Part shown: positions 26,161 to 36,813 of the stretch, one piece after another
Numbering within the stretch: position 1 is the stretch's first letter
Layout of the letters: each line of letters begins with the position of its first letter
DNA from: Solibacillus sp. FSL R7-0668
Lineage (GTDB): Bacteria; Bacillota; Bacilli; Bacillales_A; Planococcaceae
Length of the DNA stretch: 64,000 bases
NCBI RefSeq assembly: GCF_038006205.1
Contig: NZ_JBBOUU010000001.1
Location: 3,164,001-3,228,000 of the forward strand
Reading direction: 5' to 3'
The notes under the pieces: generated by a model
What the model was told of the DNA's origin: nothing
Databases searched by the model: none
What the model saw: the letters and a program-made list of their open reading frames with translations, nothing else
Position numbers and translations under genes: made by a program

Positions 26161-27216
26161 CTATGCTGTTTTCACTTTATTTCGTCGTAGCCAAGCTAGT
26201 AAAATGGCAATGATCAACGCAAAGCCTAAATACCCCATCGTTGAATATACCTTTCCTACTAAGTCTGTGAATCCAACTAAACTTGCGATGAATCCGACAA
26301 TTCCGACAACGACTAATGCTGGCTTGAATGATTTAGACTCTGGCGCGAAGAAACGTACTGTGAATGAGTAAAACATACCAACCGCCGTATTATACATCAT
26401 ACCAAGTAATGCAATTGACATCAGTACACCGACAGCAGGGTGAATTTGATTTGCCAGTTCAAGCGTTGGCATATCCATTCCCGCAATCGTATCAATTTTT
26501 ACAAACATGGCGATATTGATTAAAATAATGAGCGCACCAAGCATGATGCCTCCAAAAATACCACCAAGGCCTGCAACTTTACGATCCTTTTCTGTACCAC
26601 CCATTACGATTAATAATGCTGCACCAGCCGCAAGATTATACGAAACATATAAAATTGCACCAAGAAGCCAGTTACCTGCTGCAGATGGCTGCTCTTTTGC
26701 GATGGCATCTGCCTCTGCCCATGAAATATCCATAGTAAAAATCGAATAGACTAATATAACAAAAATAATCGTCATTAAATAAGGCGTCACAATTGCAATG
26801 ATGTTAATAATATTTTTTACATTTAATAATAAAGTAGCAATCGTTAATACCACCATAATAATGCTACCAACCATTGGATCGATGCCGAACATTTGGTTAA
26901 ATGTTGAGCCCGAGCCAGCAAACATGACAACCGCTACACCGAATAAGAAGAATGTAATTAATACATCCAAAATGACGCCAATATAGCGACCGCCAATATG
27001 ATAGATGACGCCTTTATGCGAGGTCGTTTGTAAGTCTGAGCCAAGCTGTGCTAAAGCCATCCCTAAAAATGCAAACACAAGCGTGGCAACAATTCCACCG
27101 ATCAAGCCCATTGTGCCGAAGCTTGTGAAGTATTGTAAAATTTCTTGTCCAGAAGCAAATCCCGCACCAATAATTAGTCCAACAAATGCCCCACCTATTC
27201 GTAAACTTCTTTTCAT
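26161..27216 (-). CDS. YkvI family membrane transporter
   Basis: A 351-residue integral membrane protein with about ten hydrophobic segments. It opens with GGAFVGLIIGAGFASGQEILQYF, the signature of the YkvI branch of the APC (amino acid-polyamine-cation) transporter superfamily, in which GxGFASGQE forms the broken first helix. The substrate is unknown. AGGTG precedes the ATG. It follows the NSAR-type operon by 95 bases with only a hairpin between, so it may be co-expressed and carry the amino acid that operon converts; that is inference. Confidence 0.85.
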   Translation of the reverse strand: MKRSLRIGGAFVGLIIGAGFASGQEILQYFTSFGTMGLIGGIVATLVFAFLGMALAQLGSDLQTTSHKGVIYHIGGRYIGVILDVLITFFLFGVAVVMFAGSGSTFNQMFGIDPMVGSIIMVVLTIATLLLNVKNIINIIAIVTPYLMTIIFVILVYSIFTMDISWAEADAIAKEQPSAAGNWLLGAILYVSYNLAAGAALLIVMGGTEKDRKVAGLGGIFGGIMLGALIILINIAMFVKIDTIAGMDMPTLELANQIHPAVGVLMSIALLGMMYNTAVGMFYSFTVRFFAPESKSFKPALVVVGIVGFIASLVGFTDLVGKVYSTMGYLGFALIIAILLAWLRRNKVKTA

Positions 27217-27272
27217 TTTTTCACCTATCCTGTATTGTATTTTGAATTTTCTGATAAATATTCCCTAAAGAT

Positions 27273-27305
27273 ATCCTTAAGCACCTATTTATGATGCTTA
27301 AGGAT
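27273..27305 (-). terminator. Hairpin between the NSAR gene and ykvI-like gene
   Basis: A perfect 11-base stem, ATCCTTAAGCA / TGCTTAAGGAT, with an 11-base loop lies directly after the NSAR stop. No T-run follows, so it may attenuate or stabilise the transcript rather than end it. Confidence 0.55.
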
Positions 27306-27311
27306 TGATTA

Positions 27312-28418
27312 CTAGTTATATGTTTTTTTCGCTACTGTGTAGGATTCCACTGTCTCAACATTCACCTTGTAGCCAATGCCTGCTGTTTCAGGTACTTGGA
27401 TGTAACCATTTTCTGCGACTACTTCCGGTTCAATAATGTCCTTTTCCCAGTAACGATTAGAGCTGGCCGTATCCCCCGGTAAGATGAAGTTCGACAATGT
27501 CGTTAATGCCACATTATGTGCACGACCAATTCCAGACTCGAGCATGCCACCACACCAAACTGGAATCCCCTTTTGCTCACAATAGTCATGAATTTTCTTC
27601 GCTTCCGTTAAGCCACCTACACGACCGATTTTAATATTGATAATTTTCGTGGCACCGATCTCGATTGCCTTACGCGCATCCTCTAAAGAGTGAATACTTT
27701 CGTCTAAGCAAATCGGTGTCGACATTTGCTTTTGTAATGTCGCATGGTCGATGATGTCGTCAGAAGCAAGCGGCTGTTCCACCATTGTTAAGTTAAATTC
27801 ATCCAGTTGCTTCAATAATTCAGCATCTTCCAAACGATAAGCTGAGTTTGCATCGGCCATAATCGCTACATTAGGGAACTTTTCACGTAAAGTACGCATT
27901 ACATCAATATCCCAGCCTGGCTTTATTTTCACTTTAATTCGTTTGTAGCCTTCGTTCACATATTCATCCACTAATGCGACTAAGTCATCGATTGATTTTT
28001 GAATACCGATACTAATGCCCACCTCAATTTGCGTTTTATTTCCTCCAAGCGCTTTTGCCAGTGACTGATTCGTTTGCTGCGCGTAAATATCCCAAATCGC
28101 ACCTTCAATAGTTGATTTCGCCATATTATTTTTGCGGATTGGCTCAAATAATTCATTGACCTCATCTGGGTGATTAATTTCCTTATTTAAGATCAATGGA
28201 ATTAAATAATCTTCAAGCATATGCCAGTTTGTTTTTAATGTTTCCTCGTTGTACCAAGGTGAATGAAATGCGACAGATTCGCCCCAGCCAACTGTGCCTG
28301 CCTCGTCCTTTGCTTCAAGTAGTAGGAAATCCTTTTTTGTAAATGTCCCAAAGCTTGTTGTGAATGGTGCTTTTAAATCCATTTGTAAGTGACGGATTGT
28401 AATTTCAGTTATTTTCAT
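27312..28418 (-). CDS. menC: N-succinylamino acid racemase / o-succinylbenzoate synthase family
   Basis: A 368-residue enolase-superfamily enzyme of the NSAR/OSBS family, which racemises N-succinyl amino acids and may make o-succinylbenzoate for menaquinone. Catalytic residues fall at the family's classic positions: Lys164 in IKVKIKPG, Asp189 in IMADAN, Glu214 in VEQP, Asp239 in CLDES and Lys263 in NIKIGRVGG. It overlaps the GNAT gene by 14 bases. The neighbours (GNAT acyltransferase, M20 hydrolase, RpiR) match the operon described in Geobacillus, where the three enzymes turn D- into L-amino acids; no menaquinone genes are near. The racemase role is therefore favoured over OSBS. The symbol follows family naming only. 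Confidence 0.9.
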   Translation of the reverse strand: MKITEITIRHLQMDLKAPFTTSFGTFTKKDFLLLEAKDEAGTVGWGESVAFHSPWYNEETLKTNWHMLEDYLIPLILNKEINHPDEVNELFEPIRKNNMAKSTIEGAIWDIYAQQTNQSLAKALGGNKTQIEVGISIGIQKSIDDLVALVDEYVNEGYKRIKVKIKPGWDIDVMRTLREKFPNVAIMADANSAYRLEDAELLKQLDEFNLTMVEQPLASDDIIDHATLQKQMSTPICLDESIHSLEDARKAIEIGATKIINIKIGRVGGLTEAKKIHDYCEQKGIPVWCGGMLESGIGRAHNVALTTLSNFILPGDTASSNRYWEKDIIEPEVVAENGYIQVPETAGIGYKVNVETVESYTVAKKTYN

Positions 28419-29229
28419 GATTCGTTTCCTCCAGTGGTAAAGATGCTTTTTTTACAAAAATATAATGATTGCACAGCTCCTGTTGCTCTAATCGAACGGC
28501 TGCGTAACCAGCTGCGAACAATTTTTCAAATGCGTCTCGCGTTGCAAAGCGCCATTGCATTGCCTTCTCTTGATTTTGTGCCTTTAAGCTTTGGAAATCC
28601 TTTGGTACAGGCAATGAATAAACCGCCTCTACAAGATTCTCTAAATTGACATCCTCCAGTGATGGTAACCCATCTGTATCAAATATGAGTTGAGCAAGTG
28701 GCTTCGGATTTTCAGTATTTGGATGAAGTTGCTCGGTTACATATTGTGATGTCAAATGCCAATGTACTTCAAAACGGTCAGATGGTAGGCCTTTATTAAA
28801 GCCGTCCTGCATTTCACCATAGCAGTTTTCTACATACGTATCACATATGCCGTTTAATTTTGTTAAGTTTAAATAGCCGTTACGTGTTTCGAGCGGATCA
28901 TACGTCCATACCATTAAGTCATAGCCTTTTGTAATCGCGACTTCACGCTGGGCGAATTTTAGTTTTTCCCCGATTTGCTGTGAGCGATAGGCTTCATCGA
29001 TTCCAAGCATATGCGAGCATAAATACGTTTTGCCATTTTTCACAGCTGGAAAGCCGTAACTAAATCCAACTAAACGGTCTTCGTCATATGCGCCAACCAG
29101 TATGCCACCATGCTTTGCGACCGTTAGCGTTTGATGTGTTGGGAGTGGCGTTGACTGCCAAATATCTGCTTCAAGCTTCTGCACCTGCTCCATTTCCGCT
29201 ATCGTTGTCAGTTCCTTAATTGCTATCAT
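28405..29229 (-). CDS. GNAT family acyltransferase (probable amino acid N-succinyltransferase)
   Basis: A 274-residue GNAT protein. The acyl-CoA-binding region runs over residues ~45-105: [20 protein letters not shown], then [21 protein letters not shown], where R-x-x-Q-I-G-E corresponds to the pyrophosphate-binding motif A. It overlaps both neighbours by 14 bases (NSAR downstream, M20 upstream), so production of the three enzymes is coupled. In the Geobacillus-type pathway such an enzyme succinylates D-amino acids. The acyl donor cannot be read from sequence. Confidence 0.82.
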   Translation of the reverse strand: MIAIKELTTIAEMEQVQKLEADIWQSTPLPTHQTLTVAKHGGILVGAYDEDRLVGFSYGFPAVKNGKTYLCSHMLGIDEAYRSQQIGEKLKFAQREVAITKGYDLMVWTYDPLETRNGYLNLTKLNGICDTYVENCYGEMQDGFNKGLPSDRFEVHWHLTSQYVTEQLHPNTENPKPLAQLIFDTDGLPSLEDVNLENLVEAVYSLPVPKDFQSLKAQNQEKAMQWRFATRDAFEKLFAAGYAAVRLEQQELCNHYIFVKKASLPLEETNHENN

Positions 29230-30346
29230 TTTGAATCGCTTCTTTCTCTAAATACTGAATTGCGTCTACTAGCGCATTTGTAATAATTTTCACGCCAACT
29301 GCTAATTGCTGGCGATTGAAGGTCATTTGAGGGTGATGCAACCCGGGTGTAACGCCGCAGCCCAGTCCGAGCATCGTTGTTTTTAGTTGAGGGCGTTTGT
29401 ACGCATAAAAATGGAAGTCCTCTCCACCAGGTGTCACAACTTCTGGTGCACAATATGCTTCGCCAACAGTTTTTATAATGGCCTGCTTCATAATGGCTTT
29501 TGCTGTATCATCGACAGTTGCCGCTACGATATGTGCGCCGACTGTAGTTGTAATCGTGGCTCCGTATAGTGTGCTGACTGCTTGAATCGCCTTTTCCAGC
29601 CCGATTGTTGCAGCGGCCATTGTTTCATTCGTTTGTGCGCGCATATCAATACTAAAGGTTGCTTTGCCTGGAATGATATTAGTCGATGTGCCCCCTGCTT
29701 GAATTTGCGTCATTTTTATAGAGGCTGATTCTATTGGGCTAATCCAAATTCGCTTTATGGCATCAACAAGAGATGCTGCCACTTCGATTGCATTAATGCC
29801 TTGCTCTGGTCGTGCGCCATGTGCTTCTACACCTGAAATTGTGCCGTTCATAAGTTTTGCCGCACCATGATAAAGTGCTGGTGTATGGTACCCGTCCGCT
29901 AACTCTACAAGTGGACGTACATGTGTGCCGAAAAGGAATTCTAAAGGATCGACTATTCCTTTTTCCACGAAGGCTTTGGCTCCTGCTGCTTTTTCTTCTG
30001 CTGGCTGGAATAAAATACGAACCGCGCCTGGAAAATCTCTTTTCTGAAGTTCAAAGGCAACTCCAAGTGCCATTGTCATATGCCCATCATGACCACAAGA
30101 ATGATTTGCTTTAAATTCGCCGTCTACCTCTTGCCATAAAGAATCAATATCCGTTCGGAAGCCAACACGTGGTGTCCCTTCACCGATATCCACATAAAGG
30201 CCAGTCATATCGTCAAATGTGATTGGCTCAAGCCCTACCGCACGTAACTGCTCGGCTAAATAAACTGTCGTATTCACCTCTTGCCAGCTCGGCTCTGGGT
30301 GACTATGTAAATGTTCAAATATTTCTAGAAGACGTTGTTCCATCAT
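29216..30346 (-). CDS. M20 family amidohydrolase (probable N-acyl-L-amino acid deacylase)
   Basis: A 376-residue zinc hydrolase of the M20/HipO type. Metal and catalytic motifs are visible: HSCGHDGHMTMALG near 103-115, FQPAEEKAAGA near 137-147, FGTHVRP near 169, and TPGGEDFHFY near 341-350, with the dimerisation domain at ~180-290. Within this operon it most likely removes the succinyl group from N-succinyl-L-amino acids after racemisation. It starts one base downstream of the RpiR gene and overlaps the GNAT gene by 14 bases. Confidence 0.87.
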   Translation of the reverse strand: MMEQRLLEIFEHLHSHPEPSWQEVNTTVYLAEQLRAVGLEPITFDDMTGLYVDIGEGTPRVGFRTDIDSLWQEVDGEFKANHSCGHDGHMTMALGVAFELQKRDFPGAVRILFQPAEEKAAGAKAFVEKGIVDPLEFLFGTHVRPLVELADGYHTPALYHGAAKLMNGTISGVEAHGARPEQGINAIEVAASLVDAIKRIWISPIESASIKMTQIQAGGTSTNIIPGKATFSIDMRAQTNETMAAATIGLEKAIQAVSTLYGATITTTVGAHIVAATVDDTAKAIMKQAIIKTVGEAYCAPEVVTPGGEDFHFYAYKRPQLKTTMLGLGCGVTPGLHHPQMTFNRQQLAVGVKIITNALVDAIQYLEKEAIQNDSN

Positions 30347-30347
30347 C

Positions 30348-31214
30348 TCAACTCCATCGATCTGCTAAAAAGCTATTTTGAAAATCATCAAATTTTTGAC
30401 GCTGTTCGTTATAATACTCTGTATCATGAGACATCATGCCAACGACGAGTGTATTCATAAAAGAAATTAAAATCGGCATCAAATCAATCGTAGAAAGCTC
30501 CATTTGCTGTAATACAAAGGCAGCATTCGCATGTGCATGAATCGGTGCCATCGTTGAATCGGTAATGGCCATTACATAAGCGCCTTGTTCTTGAAATGAC
30601 TTCGCAAGCAAGATTGATTCACTCGCATAACGATGTAAGGATACGACTAACACGACTGCGCGTTCATTCATTTGCTGCAATGTCCGAATAAGCGCACTTG
30701 CCTCGGTATCCACCAGCTGTACATTGGGTCTCAAAATATTAAGCGTGAATTGTAGCCACTGAACAGCAAAATGAGAGGCACCTGAACCAATCAAATAGAT
30801 TGTTTCCGCTTCATGCAACTTCATCGTAAAGCTTTGAAATTGCTCTGGCGCAATATTTTTGGTAACAAACATTATTTGATTGCTTATTTGCGTCATTACC
30901 TTCTCGGCTAAATGCTGCTCATTGAACAATTGCTCCTTTGAAGAGACGTAATTGCTTAATGTACTATTGGTATTCTGCTCAAAGACAAGCATCGTGACTT
31001 CCTTTTGAAGCTGTGCAAAACCCGTTAACCCAATTGCATAGCAAAAGCGGATTACGGTTGTTTCACTTGTACCGGCACTTTTACCAATCTCATTGGCAGA
31101 ATGTACACCGACATAAGTCAAGTTATCTAAAATGAATCGTGCGACTTTTTGCTGCCCTTTTGATAGGTTGGCAAAATGCTCCTCGATTCTTTTTGTTATA
31201 TTATACGGTTTCAA
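30348..31214 (-). CDS. MurR/RpiR family transcriptional regulator
   Basis: A 288-residue regulator: N-terminal RpiR helix-turn-helix (residues ~1-78, with SKGQQKVARFIL and SANEIGKSAGTSETTVIRFCYAIG) and a C-terminal SIS sugar-isomerase-like sensing domain (~125-260, with TIYLIGSGASHFAVQWL and AVVLVVSLHRYASESILLAKSFQEQGAYVMAITD). It is the first gene of the NSAR operon and probably its controller. A symmetric site lies just upstream. The ligand is unknown; amino acid derivatives are as likely as sugars in this setting. Confidence 0.9.
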   Translation of the reverse strand: MKPYNITKRIEEHFANLSKGQQKVARFILDNLTYVGVHSANEIGKSAGTSETTVIRFCYAIGLTGFAQLQKEVTMLVFEQNTNSTLSNYVSSKEQLFNEQHLAEKVMTQISNQIMFVTKNIAPEQFQSFTMKLHEAETIYLIGSGASHFAVQWLQFTLNILRPNVQLVDTEASALIRTLQQMNERAVVLVVSLHRYASESILLAKSFQEQGAYVMAITDSTMAPIHAHANAAFVLQQMELSTIDLMPILISFMNTLVVGMMSHDTEYYNEQRQKFDDFQNSFLADRWS

Positions 31215-31243
31215 AAAGAAGTCACTCCTTCATTTTCGCTCTT

Positions 31244-31261
31244 ATGAAGTCTATACTTCAT
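31244..31261. promoter_or_regulatory. Candidate operator of the RpiR regulator
   Basis: ATGAAGT and ACTTCAT flank CTAT in a perfect dyad, 30 bases upstream of the regulator's start. RpiR proteins bind short dyads of the GAA...TTC type near their own promoters. Confidence 0.6.
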
Positions 31262-31365
31262 TTGATATATTGTAATTTAACATGGATCTCCACTAATTTC
31301 AATAAATATTCTGAAATTTCTTATTTGTCCATCTATTCAAAATAGGATTTTCCCATATAAACTAG

Positions 31366-31409
31366 AAAAAGCATTTAAGAACTAGAAGAATCGTTCTTAA
31401 ATGCTTTTT
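31366..31409. terminator. Terminator after smpB
   Basis: A perfect 12-base stem (GCATTTAAGAAC / GTTCTTAAATGC) with T-runs on both strands lies 14 bases after the smpB stop and upstream of the RpiR operon. Confidence 0.92.
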
Positions 31410-31422
31410 GATTTTTTATTGA

Positions 31423-31887
31423 TTATTGCTGACGTTCCTTGAAAGCACGATCCATATCACGCTTGGCTTCTTTTTTCTTTAGGTCGTGGCGTTTATCGTA
31501 ATCTTTCTTACCTTTTGCAAGACCGATTAATAGCTTTGCGTAGCCGTCTTTAATATAAATTTTCAGTGGCACGATTGTGTAGCCATCGCGTTTGACCGCG
31601 CCGATGAGCTCACTGATTTGCTTTTTATGTAGCAGCAATTTGCGTTCGCGTAACGGATCATGGTTGAAGCGGTTCCCTTGATCGAACGGTGAAATATGCA
31701 TATTGCGAATCCAAGCTTCCCCGTCACGAATGCTGACGTACGATTCCTTTAGCTGCACACGTGCACCGCGCACTGACTTTATTTCTGTTCCCGTTAGCAC
31801 CATACCTGCTTCGATTGTTTCTTCAATAAAGTAATCATGGCTTGCCTTTTTATTTTGTGCTAACACCTTGCCTGAGCCTTTTGCCAT
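31423..31887 (-). CDS. smpB: SsrA-binding protein SmpB
   Basis: A 154-residue OB-fold RNA-binding protein that delivers alanyl-tmRNA to stalled ribosomes. The start [21 protein letters not shown] at 31887 is set by GAGGTG upstream; a longer frame to 31932 has no support. Family marks: [39 protein letters not shown], and the basic C-terminal tail [20 protein letters not shown] that becomes helical in the decoding centre. It lies downstream of rnr, the usual order. Unlike in Bacillus subtilis, ssrA is not adjacent; a catabolic operon separates them. Confidence 0.97.
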   Translation of the reverse strand: MAKGSGKVLAQNKKASHDYFIEETIEAGMVLTGTEIKSVRGARVQLKESYVSIRDGEAWIRNMHISPFDQGNRFNHDPLRERKLLLHKKQISELIGAVKRDGYTIVPLKIYIKDGYAKLLIGLAKGKKDYDKRHDLKKKEAKRDMDRAFKERQQ

Positions 31888-32006
31888 TTTGTTTACACCT
31901 CTACTATCCCATACGCCTATAAAGTCGCACATCAGGAAGAGACCCTTGCGCGAGCTTAGTAAGGCCTTTAATTTTCACTTCAATTAGAAGGAAAAGAGCA
32001 GGGCAA

Positions 32007-32032
32007 GCTGTAGCATCGTGATATGCTACAGC
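32007..32032 (-). terminator. Hairpin between rnr and smpB
   Basis: GCTGTAGCAT / ATGCTACAGC, a perfect 10-base stem with a 6-base loop, begins 9 bases after the rnr stop. No T-run follows, so partial termination or mRNA protection is more likely than full termination. Confidence 0.55.
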
Positions 32033-32040
32033 AAACAGCC

Positions 32041-34461
32041 TTATTTCTTCTTTTTCTTCCCTTTTTTCTTTTTGCCCTTTGCGATGCCTTCGTAAAACTT
32101 CGGCTTATCGCTTGCTTTGCCATCTTTACGGCGACCGCGTGGATCACGTTCAGATGTCCCAGTGCGCTTTTCCTTTTCCGGGCGCTTCTTGCTTTCACCT
32201 CGTGATGATTTACGGTCACGCTTCTCACCTGTGCGCTCTTGATCCTTGCGGCGACCCCCTTCACGACGGCCTGCATGAATCACTTTTGATGTTTGACGAC
32301 GAGTTGGGCGTGCATTACCAACCATCCCCACAATTTCAAAATCAACTGAAGATTCTTCAATGACTACATTAGACACGCGAATCTTCACTTCATCCCCAAT
32401 GCGGAATTGACGACCTGTACGCTCACCAATCATCATTAAATGACGCTCTTCAAAGCGGTAGTAATCATCCGTCATATTCGAAATATGCACTAAGCCTTCC
32501 ACTGTGTTTTCCAGCTCAATGAACATCCCAAAATTAGTAATTGATGAGACAATCCCAACGAATTCCTCGCCAACCTTATCGCTCATAAATTGCGCTTTTT
32601 TCAGGGCATCCGTATCACGCTCTGCATCTACTGCGCGACGCTCACGACTTGACGTATGCTCGGCAATATCATCCATTACCTGACCCCATTGGAATACCGT
32701 TTCCGCCGATGTATCTTCATTAATTAAATACGTGCGAATGAGACGATGTACGATTAAGTCCGGATAACGACGAATTGGCGACGTAAAGTGCGTGTAAAAC
32801 TCCGTCGATAAACCAAAGTGACCTAAAGACTCCGCGTAATATTTCGCCTGCTGCATAGAGCGCAGTAACATTGTCGAAATAACCGGTTCTTCTGGCAAGC
32901 CTTCAATCGATTTAATGACTTCCTGTAGTGCTTTCGGGTGTACAGAATTGCCCGTACCCTTCACCATAATACCGAAATTCGTCACAAACTCGAAGAAGCG
33001 CTGTAGCTTTTCAGGCTTTGGATCTTCGTGAATACGGTATAAGAACGGTACTTCCATCCAGTGGAAATGCTCGGCTACTGTTTCGTTTGCCGCTAGCATG
33101 AACTCCTCAATCAAGCGCTCTGCCACTGTACGCTCACGCAGCACAATATCAGTTGGCCAGCCTGCTTCATCCACGAGTACTTTCGATTCTTTAAAATCAA
33201 AGTCAATCGCACCACGGTTCATTCGTTTGTTACGTAGAATTTGTGCTAAATCCTTCATATCATTAAACATTGGCACTAAATTTTCATAGCGCTCGATTAG
33301 CTCTGGATTTTCATCCGCATGCTCTAAAATATTATAAACATCCGTATACGTCATACGCTCTGATGTCTTAATGACACTTTGGAAAATTTCATGCTTCACC
33401 ACTTGTCCCGCTTGGTCGATAATCATTTCGCATGATAATGTTAGACGGTCCACTTGTGGGTTTAATGAACAAATCCCATTTGATAAGCGGTGCGGAATCA
33501 TCGGAATCACGCGGTCTGTTAAGTACACAGAAGTGGCACGCTCATACGCTTCCTTATCAAGCACCGAGCCTTGCGTTACATAATAGCTTACGTCCGCAAT
33601 ATGCACACCTAATTTATACGTACCGTCATTATTTTTCGTTACAGTTACCGCGTCATCTAAGTCTTTCGCATCCGCGCCATCAATTGTGACGATGACTTCA
33701 TTGCGTAAATCACGACGACCAACGAAATCCTCATCTGAAATTTCGTCTGGCACTTGCGTTGCTGCATCTACTACCTCTGCTGGGAACTCTGGTGGAATAT
33801 CGTATTTATAAAGGATTGATAAAATATCCACACCTGGGTCATTTTTATGCCCTAAAATCTTCGTAATCATGCCGGTAGCTGATTTTGTTTCATCTGGCCA
33901 GTGCGTAATTTCAACAACGACTTTATGGCCGTCTACAGCACCAAGCGCATCCTCTTTGGCGATGAAAATATCCATATTGAGCTTTTTATCGTCTGTTACA
34001 ACGAAGCCAAATCCGCGATTTGCTTGATAGGTCCCAACAAATGTTGTTTTGCTACGCTCGACAATTTTTGTAACAGTCCCTTCACGGCGATCGCCTGACT
34101 GCTCCTTTAATATGCGCACTAAAACGGTATCACCATTTAATGCACCGTTAATTTCGTATGCGGGAATGAATATATCATCCATGCCCTGCTCTTCTGGCGC
34201 AACGAAACCAAAGCCTTTCGCGTTCCCTATAAAACGACCACGCAGTAAATTCATACGCTCTGGTAGGCCGTAACGGTTGGAACGTGAACGCACAATATAG
34301 CCTTGCGCTTCCATCTTAACCAGTGTTTTTACTAATTCGCGGAAATCATCCGCCTCTACTAATTCAAACGCATCTTCTATTTCTGATACGGTCATTGGTT
34401 TGTACGTATCTTCTTTCATAAACTCTAAAATGCGTTTTTGTAATTCATTTTGCTGTGCCAT
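32041..34461 (-). CDS. rnr: Ribonuclease R
   Basis: An 806-residue 3'-5' exoribonuclease that degrades structured RNA and takes part in tmRNA-linked mRNA decay. Domain order: winged helix (~5-65), two cold-shock OB domains (~70-225), RNB catalytic domain (~255-580, with [14 protein letters not shown] and [12 protein letters not shown] contributing the metal-binding aspartates, and [12 protein letters not shown]), S1 domain (~635-715) and a lysine-rich tail ending [19 protein letters not shown] precedes the ATG. It is upstream of smpB and downstream of est, the conserved Bacillales order. Confidence 0.97.
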   Translation of the reverse strand: MAQQNELQKRILEFMKEDTYKPMTVSEIEDAFELVEADDFRELVKTLVKMEAQGYIVRSRSNRYGLPERMNLLRGRFIGNAKGFGFVAPEEQGMDDIFIPAYEINGALNGDTVLVRILKEQSGDRREGTVTKIVERSKTTFVGTYQANRGFGFVVTDDKKLNMDIFIAKEDALGAVDGHKVVVEITHWPDETKSATGMITKILGHKNDPGVDILSILYKYDIPPEFPAEVVDAATQVPDEISDEDFVGRRDLRNEVIVTIDGADAKDLDDAVTVTKNNDGTYKLGVHIADVSYYVTQGSVLDKEAYERATSVYLTDRVIPMIPHRLSNGICSLNPQVDRLTLSCEMIIDQAGQVVKHEIFQSVIKTSERMTYTDVYNILEHADENPELIERYENLVPMFNDMKDLAQILRNKRMNRGAIDFDFKESKVLVDEAGWPTDIVLRERTVAERLIEEFMLAANETVAEHFHWMEVPFLYRIHEDPKPEKLQRFFEFVTNFGIMVKGTGNSVHPKALQEVIKSIEGLPEEPVISTMLLRSMQQAKYYAESLGHFGLSTEFYTHFTSPIRRYPDLIVHRLIRTYLINEDTSAETVFQWGQVMDDIAEHTSSRERRAVDAERDTDALKKAQFMSDKVGEEFVGIVSSITNFGMFIELENTVEGLVHISNMTDDYYRFEERHLMMIGERTGRQFRIGDEVKIRVSNVVIEESSVDFEIVGMVGNARPTRRQTSKVIHAGRREGGRRKDQERTGEKRDRKSSRGESKKRPEKEKRTGTSERDPRGRRKDGKASDKPKFYEGIAKGKKKKGKKKKK

Positions 34462-34501
34462 ATATTTTCCCTCCTTTGAACAGAAAAATAGTATCCCAAC
34501 A

Positions 34502-35248
34502 TTAGACTATCCAATCTAACGAATTTAAAAACGTAAGAACTTCTTCGTGTAGCTCGTCTTTTTCTTTATCGAGTGTAATCACATGTCTAGAATGATCAAA
34601 CCAGCGAATATGCTTTTCATTCGATTCCACCGAATTGTAAATAATATTCGCTGAATCGGCATTAATCACTTCATCATATGTGGATTGAATGACCAAAATC
34701 GGTGCATAGAGCATATCGATTGACTGTCTTACATCGGAAATCAGCTTTTGTAATGCAGGTAATGATGCCATGCCCTGCTGCTCAATCGCTTCTATTTCTA
34801 TATTCATTTCCTGTTCACTTTTACCTTGTTGTTTTTTATATTGTTTTGCATATTCTAGTACGCCTTCAAACATGATGTCTGTCGTGCGCATTGTCATCGG
34901 TGAGCACATTGTGACGACACCTTTTACTGGCTGTTCAAGTGCCAGCTTAAGCGCAAAGACACCGCCAAGCGATAGCCCTGCAACCGCGATTTCGTCGTAC
35001 CCAGCCTCTTTTAGCTCATTGTAACCTCGCACTACATCTTGCCACCATTCATCCGGATGTGAGGCGATTAATTCCTCAGGCGGTACACCATGTCCCTTAT
35101 AGTGTGGCGCAAGTGATGTGTAGCCATGCTTTTCTAAATAGCGTCCAAGCATACGCACATCTGCACTGCTGCCTGTAAACCCATGTAATAATAACACCGC
35201 TCGCTTACCTGCACGGAAGAAAAACGGTGAAGACAAAGCTGTTTTCAT
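34502..35248 (-). CDS. est: Carboxylesterase (Est30 type)
   Basis: A 248-residue alpha/beta hydrolase. HGFTGSS (22-28) supplies the oxyanion hole, Ser93 in GLSLGG is the nucleophile, the acid is probably Asp in QSTYDEVI near 192, and His in HSRHVITLD near 222 completes the triad. It is close to Geobacillus Est30, which acts on short-chain esters; the physiological substrate is unknown. The gene lies between secG and rnr as in other Bacillales. Confidence 0.92.
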   Translation of the reverse strand: MKTALSSPFFFRAGKRAVLLLHGFTGSSADVRMLGRYLEKHGYTSLAPHYKGHGVPPEELIASHPDEWWQDVVRGYNELKEAGYDEIAVAGLSLGGVFALKLALEQPVKGVVTMCSPMTMRTTDIMFEGVLEYAKQYKKQQGKSEQEMNIEIEAIEQQGMASLPALQKLISDVRQSIDMLYAPILVIQSTYDEVINADSANIIYNSVESNEKHIRWFDHSRHVITLDKEKDELHEEVLTFLNSLDWIV

Positions 35249-35280
35249 GCTCGCCGGCTCCTGTCTTTTTTAAATATATG

Positions 35281-35312
35281 AAAAAACCGATTCGAACACA
35301 CCTTCGAACCGA
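35281..35312 (-). terminator. Second terminator in the secG-est gap
   Basis: On the minus strand CGGTTCGAA and TTCGAATCGG (one bulged T) around GGTGTG are followed by TTTTTT, 33 bases upstream of est. Confidence 0.7.
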
Positions 35313-35360
35313 GTAAAACTTTCCATTTCTTCTATTATACTGTGTTTTTCATCTTACTAA

Positions 35361-35399
35361 AAGAAAAAGCCTAACCGAAAGCCAATTACTCGGTTAGGC
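35361..35399 (-). terminator. secG terminator
   Basis: A 10-base stem, GCCTAACCGA / TCGGTTAGGC, followed on the minus strand by TTTTTCTTTT, 18 bases after the secG stop. Confidence 0.92.
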
Positions 35400-35416
35400 G
35401 ACTTAGATTCATTCGA

Positions 35417-35653
35417 TTAGAATTTTGTAATAGCTAATGCTAATACGAAGAATAGAACAGAAAGAACGATTGTTACGCGGTGTAATACTAAATCCATCCC
35501 GCGAGCTTTCTGCTTACCGAAAAGTTGTTCAGCTCCACCAGAGATGGCACCTGATAAACCTGCACTTTTACCTGATTGTAGTAATACTACAACGATTAAG
35601 GCTAAAGCCATGATAATAAGTAATACCATTAATAACGTATGCATTTGCTCCAC
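35417..35653 (-). CDS. secG: Preprotein translocase subunit SecG
   Basis: A 78-residue membrane subunit of the SecYEG channel. Two membrane segments (about 5-24, [20 protein letters not shown], and 54-76) are joined by the conserved cytoplasmic loop [26 protein letters not shown] precedes the ATG at 35653. It is the first gene of the secG-est-rnr-smpB group, with a strong terminator of its own. Confidence 0.97.
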   Translation of the reverse strand: MEQMHTLLMVLLIIMALALIVVVLLQSGKSAGLSGAISGGAEQLFGKQKARGMDLVLHRVTIVLSVLFFVLALAITKF

Positions 35654-35813
35654 CTCCTAGATATGGACGTCACAATACAAATTAGTATAGCAAAATCCGC
35701 TCTCTATTACAATATTTCTTTGGCAAAGAACACCATGATTGGATTCGTAAAAACGAAAGCAGCTTGTTAATCGTCCAACTGTATTGTAAATTGGTCGTAA
35801 GGAGGTAAATTCT

Positions 35814-36755
35814 ATGCAAAAATCGAACCATTACTTTTTTATCGATGCAGTCAATAAACGAATCCAAGAGAAGGACAACGAAATACTTTCATTTCAAGAA
35901 GAATTTTATCGTATGGAGGCTGGCTCTGTTGGCGAAAAAAAGTTAAAACTTGTTTTAGATGATTACCCATTTAAAAATGAATATTCCATTTTTTATAATT
36001 TCGAATGTATGAATGACCGCGGTTTCTCCCACCAAATTGACGCGCTACTCATTACACCTTTTTTTATTCTTATTCTTGAAGTAAAGCAAATTTCGGGAAC
36101 ACTTTGTTACAAGCCTGCCCTCCATGAATTTTATCGCATCACTGAAAATAAATTGCGTGAAAATTTTCCTAATCCATTTGATCAAACATTTCGCCACAAA
36201 TTATTTTTGGAGCAATTTTTACTGCAATTTAACATCGTTATTCCAATCCACGAATTAGTCGTTATCGCAAATTATCGTGCTCAATTAGATGATTCATTAA
36301 AAGGATTGCCCATTATACATTTAAGCGGATTACCTCGTTACTTAGAAAATCTATTTGCAACGTATACAAGTCCCCTCGTAAATATTTCCATGATTGATAA
36401 AAAACTACAGCAAATTCATCAACCTTTACCAGCTCGCCGTTCCATTGAAGCGCACCGTCTCAAACATGGTGTACTTTGTAAAAAATGCAATTATTGCTAT
36501 AAAATGCACTACGCTCGAGGTAATTGGATCTGTGAAAAATGCAATTCAAATGATCGCAGTGCATTATTTGAAGCTCTTCATCACTATCGCGTATTAATTC
36601 GTCCTACCATTTCCAATAAAGAATTTCGCGACTTCGTTGGTATCGATAGTAAATTTACTGCATCCAAAATATTAACGAGATTAGGTTTGGAAAAGCATGG
36701 AGATAAAAAAGGTCGTTACTATGTGATTCCTGAAGATATTTTTTACAAAGAGTAG
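35814..36755 (+). CDS. NERD domain nuclease-related protein with zinc ribbon
   Basis: A 313-residue protein. The NERD (nuclease-related) domain spans ~36-150: AGSVGEKKLKLVLDDYP, then HQIDALLITPFFILILEVKQISG, where D and E-x-K form the PD-(D/E)XK-like centre. A zinc ribbon follows at ~222-246 (CKKCNYCYKMHYARGNWICEKC) and a helical C-terminal domain ends the protein. GGAGG precedes the ATG. It is a single plus-strand gene among minus-strand genes. NERD proteins are thought to act in DNA processing; the exact task is unknown. Confidence 0.85.
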   Translation: MQKSNHYFFIDAVNKRIQEKDNEILSFQEEFYRMEAGSVGEKKLKLVLDDYPFKNEYSIFYNFECMNDRGFSHQIDALLITPFFILILEVKQISGTLCYKPALHEFYRITENKLRENFPNPFDQTFRHKLFLEQFLLQFNIVIPIHELVVIANYRAQLDDSLKGLPIIHLSGLPRYLENLFATYTSPLVNISMIDKKLQQIHQPLPARRSIEAHRLKHGVLCKKCNYCYKMHYARGNWICEKCNSNDRSALFEALHHYRVLIRPTISNKEFRDFVGIDSKFTASKILTRLGLEKHGDKKGRYYVIPEDIFYKE

Positions 36756-36813
36756 GGGGAAACAGACTTTTATATGGTGGAGGAGGGTGTTGAATTTTAT
36801 TGTTTCTTGATAA

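Noticed and set aside
31980-32276. Basic 98-codon frame at the end of rnr
   Set aside because: It is an alternate reading of the Lys/Arg-rich tail of RNase R, with no start signal.
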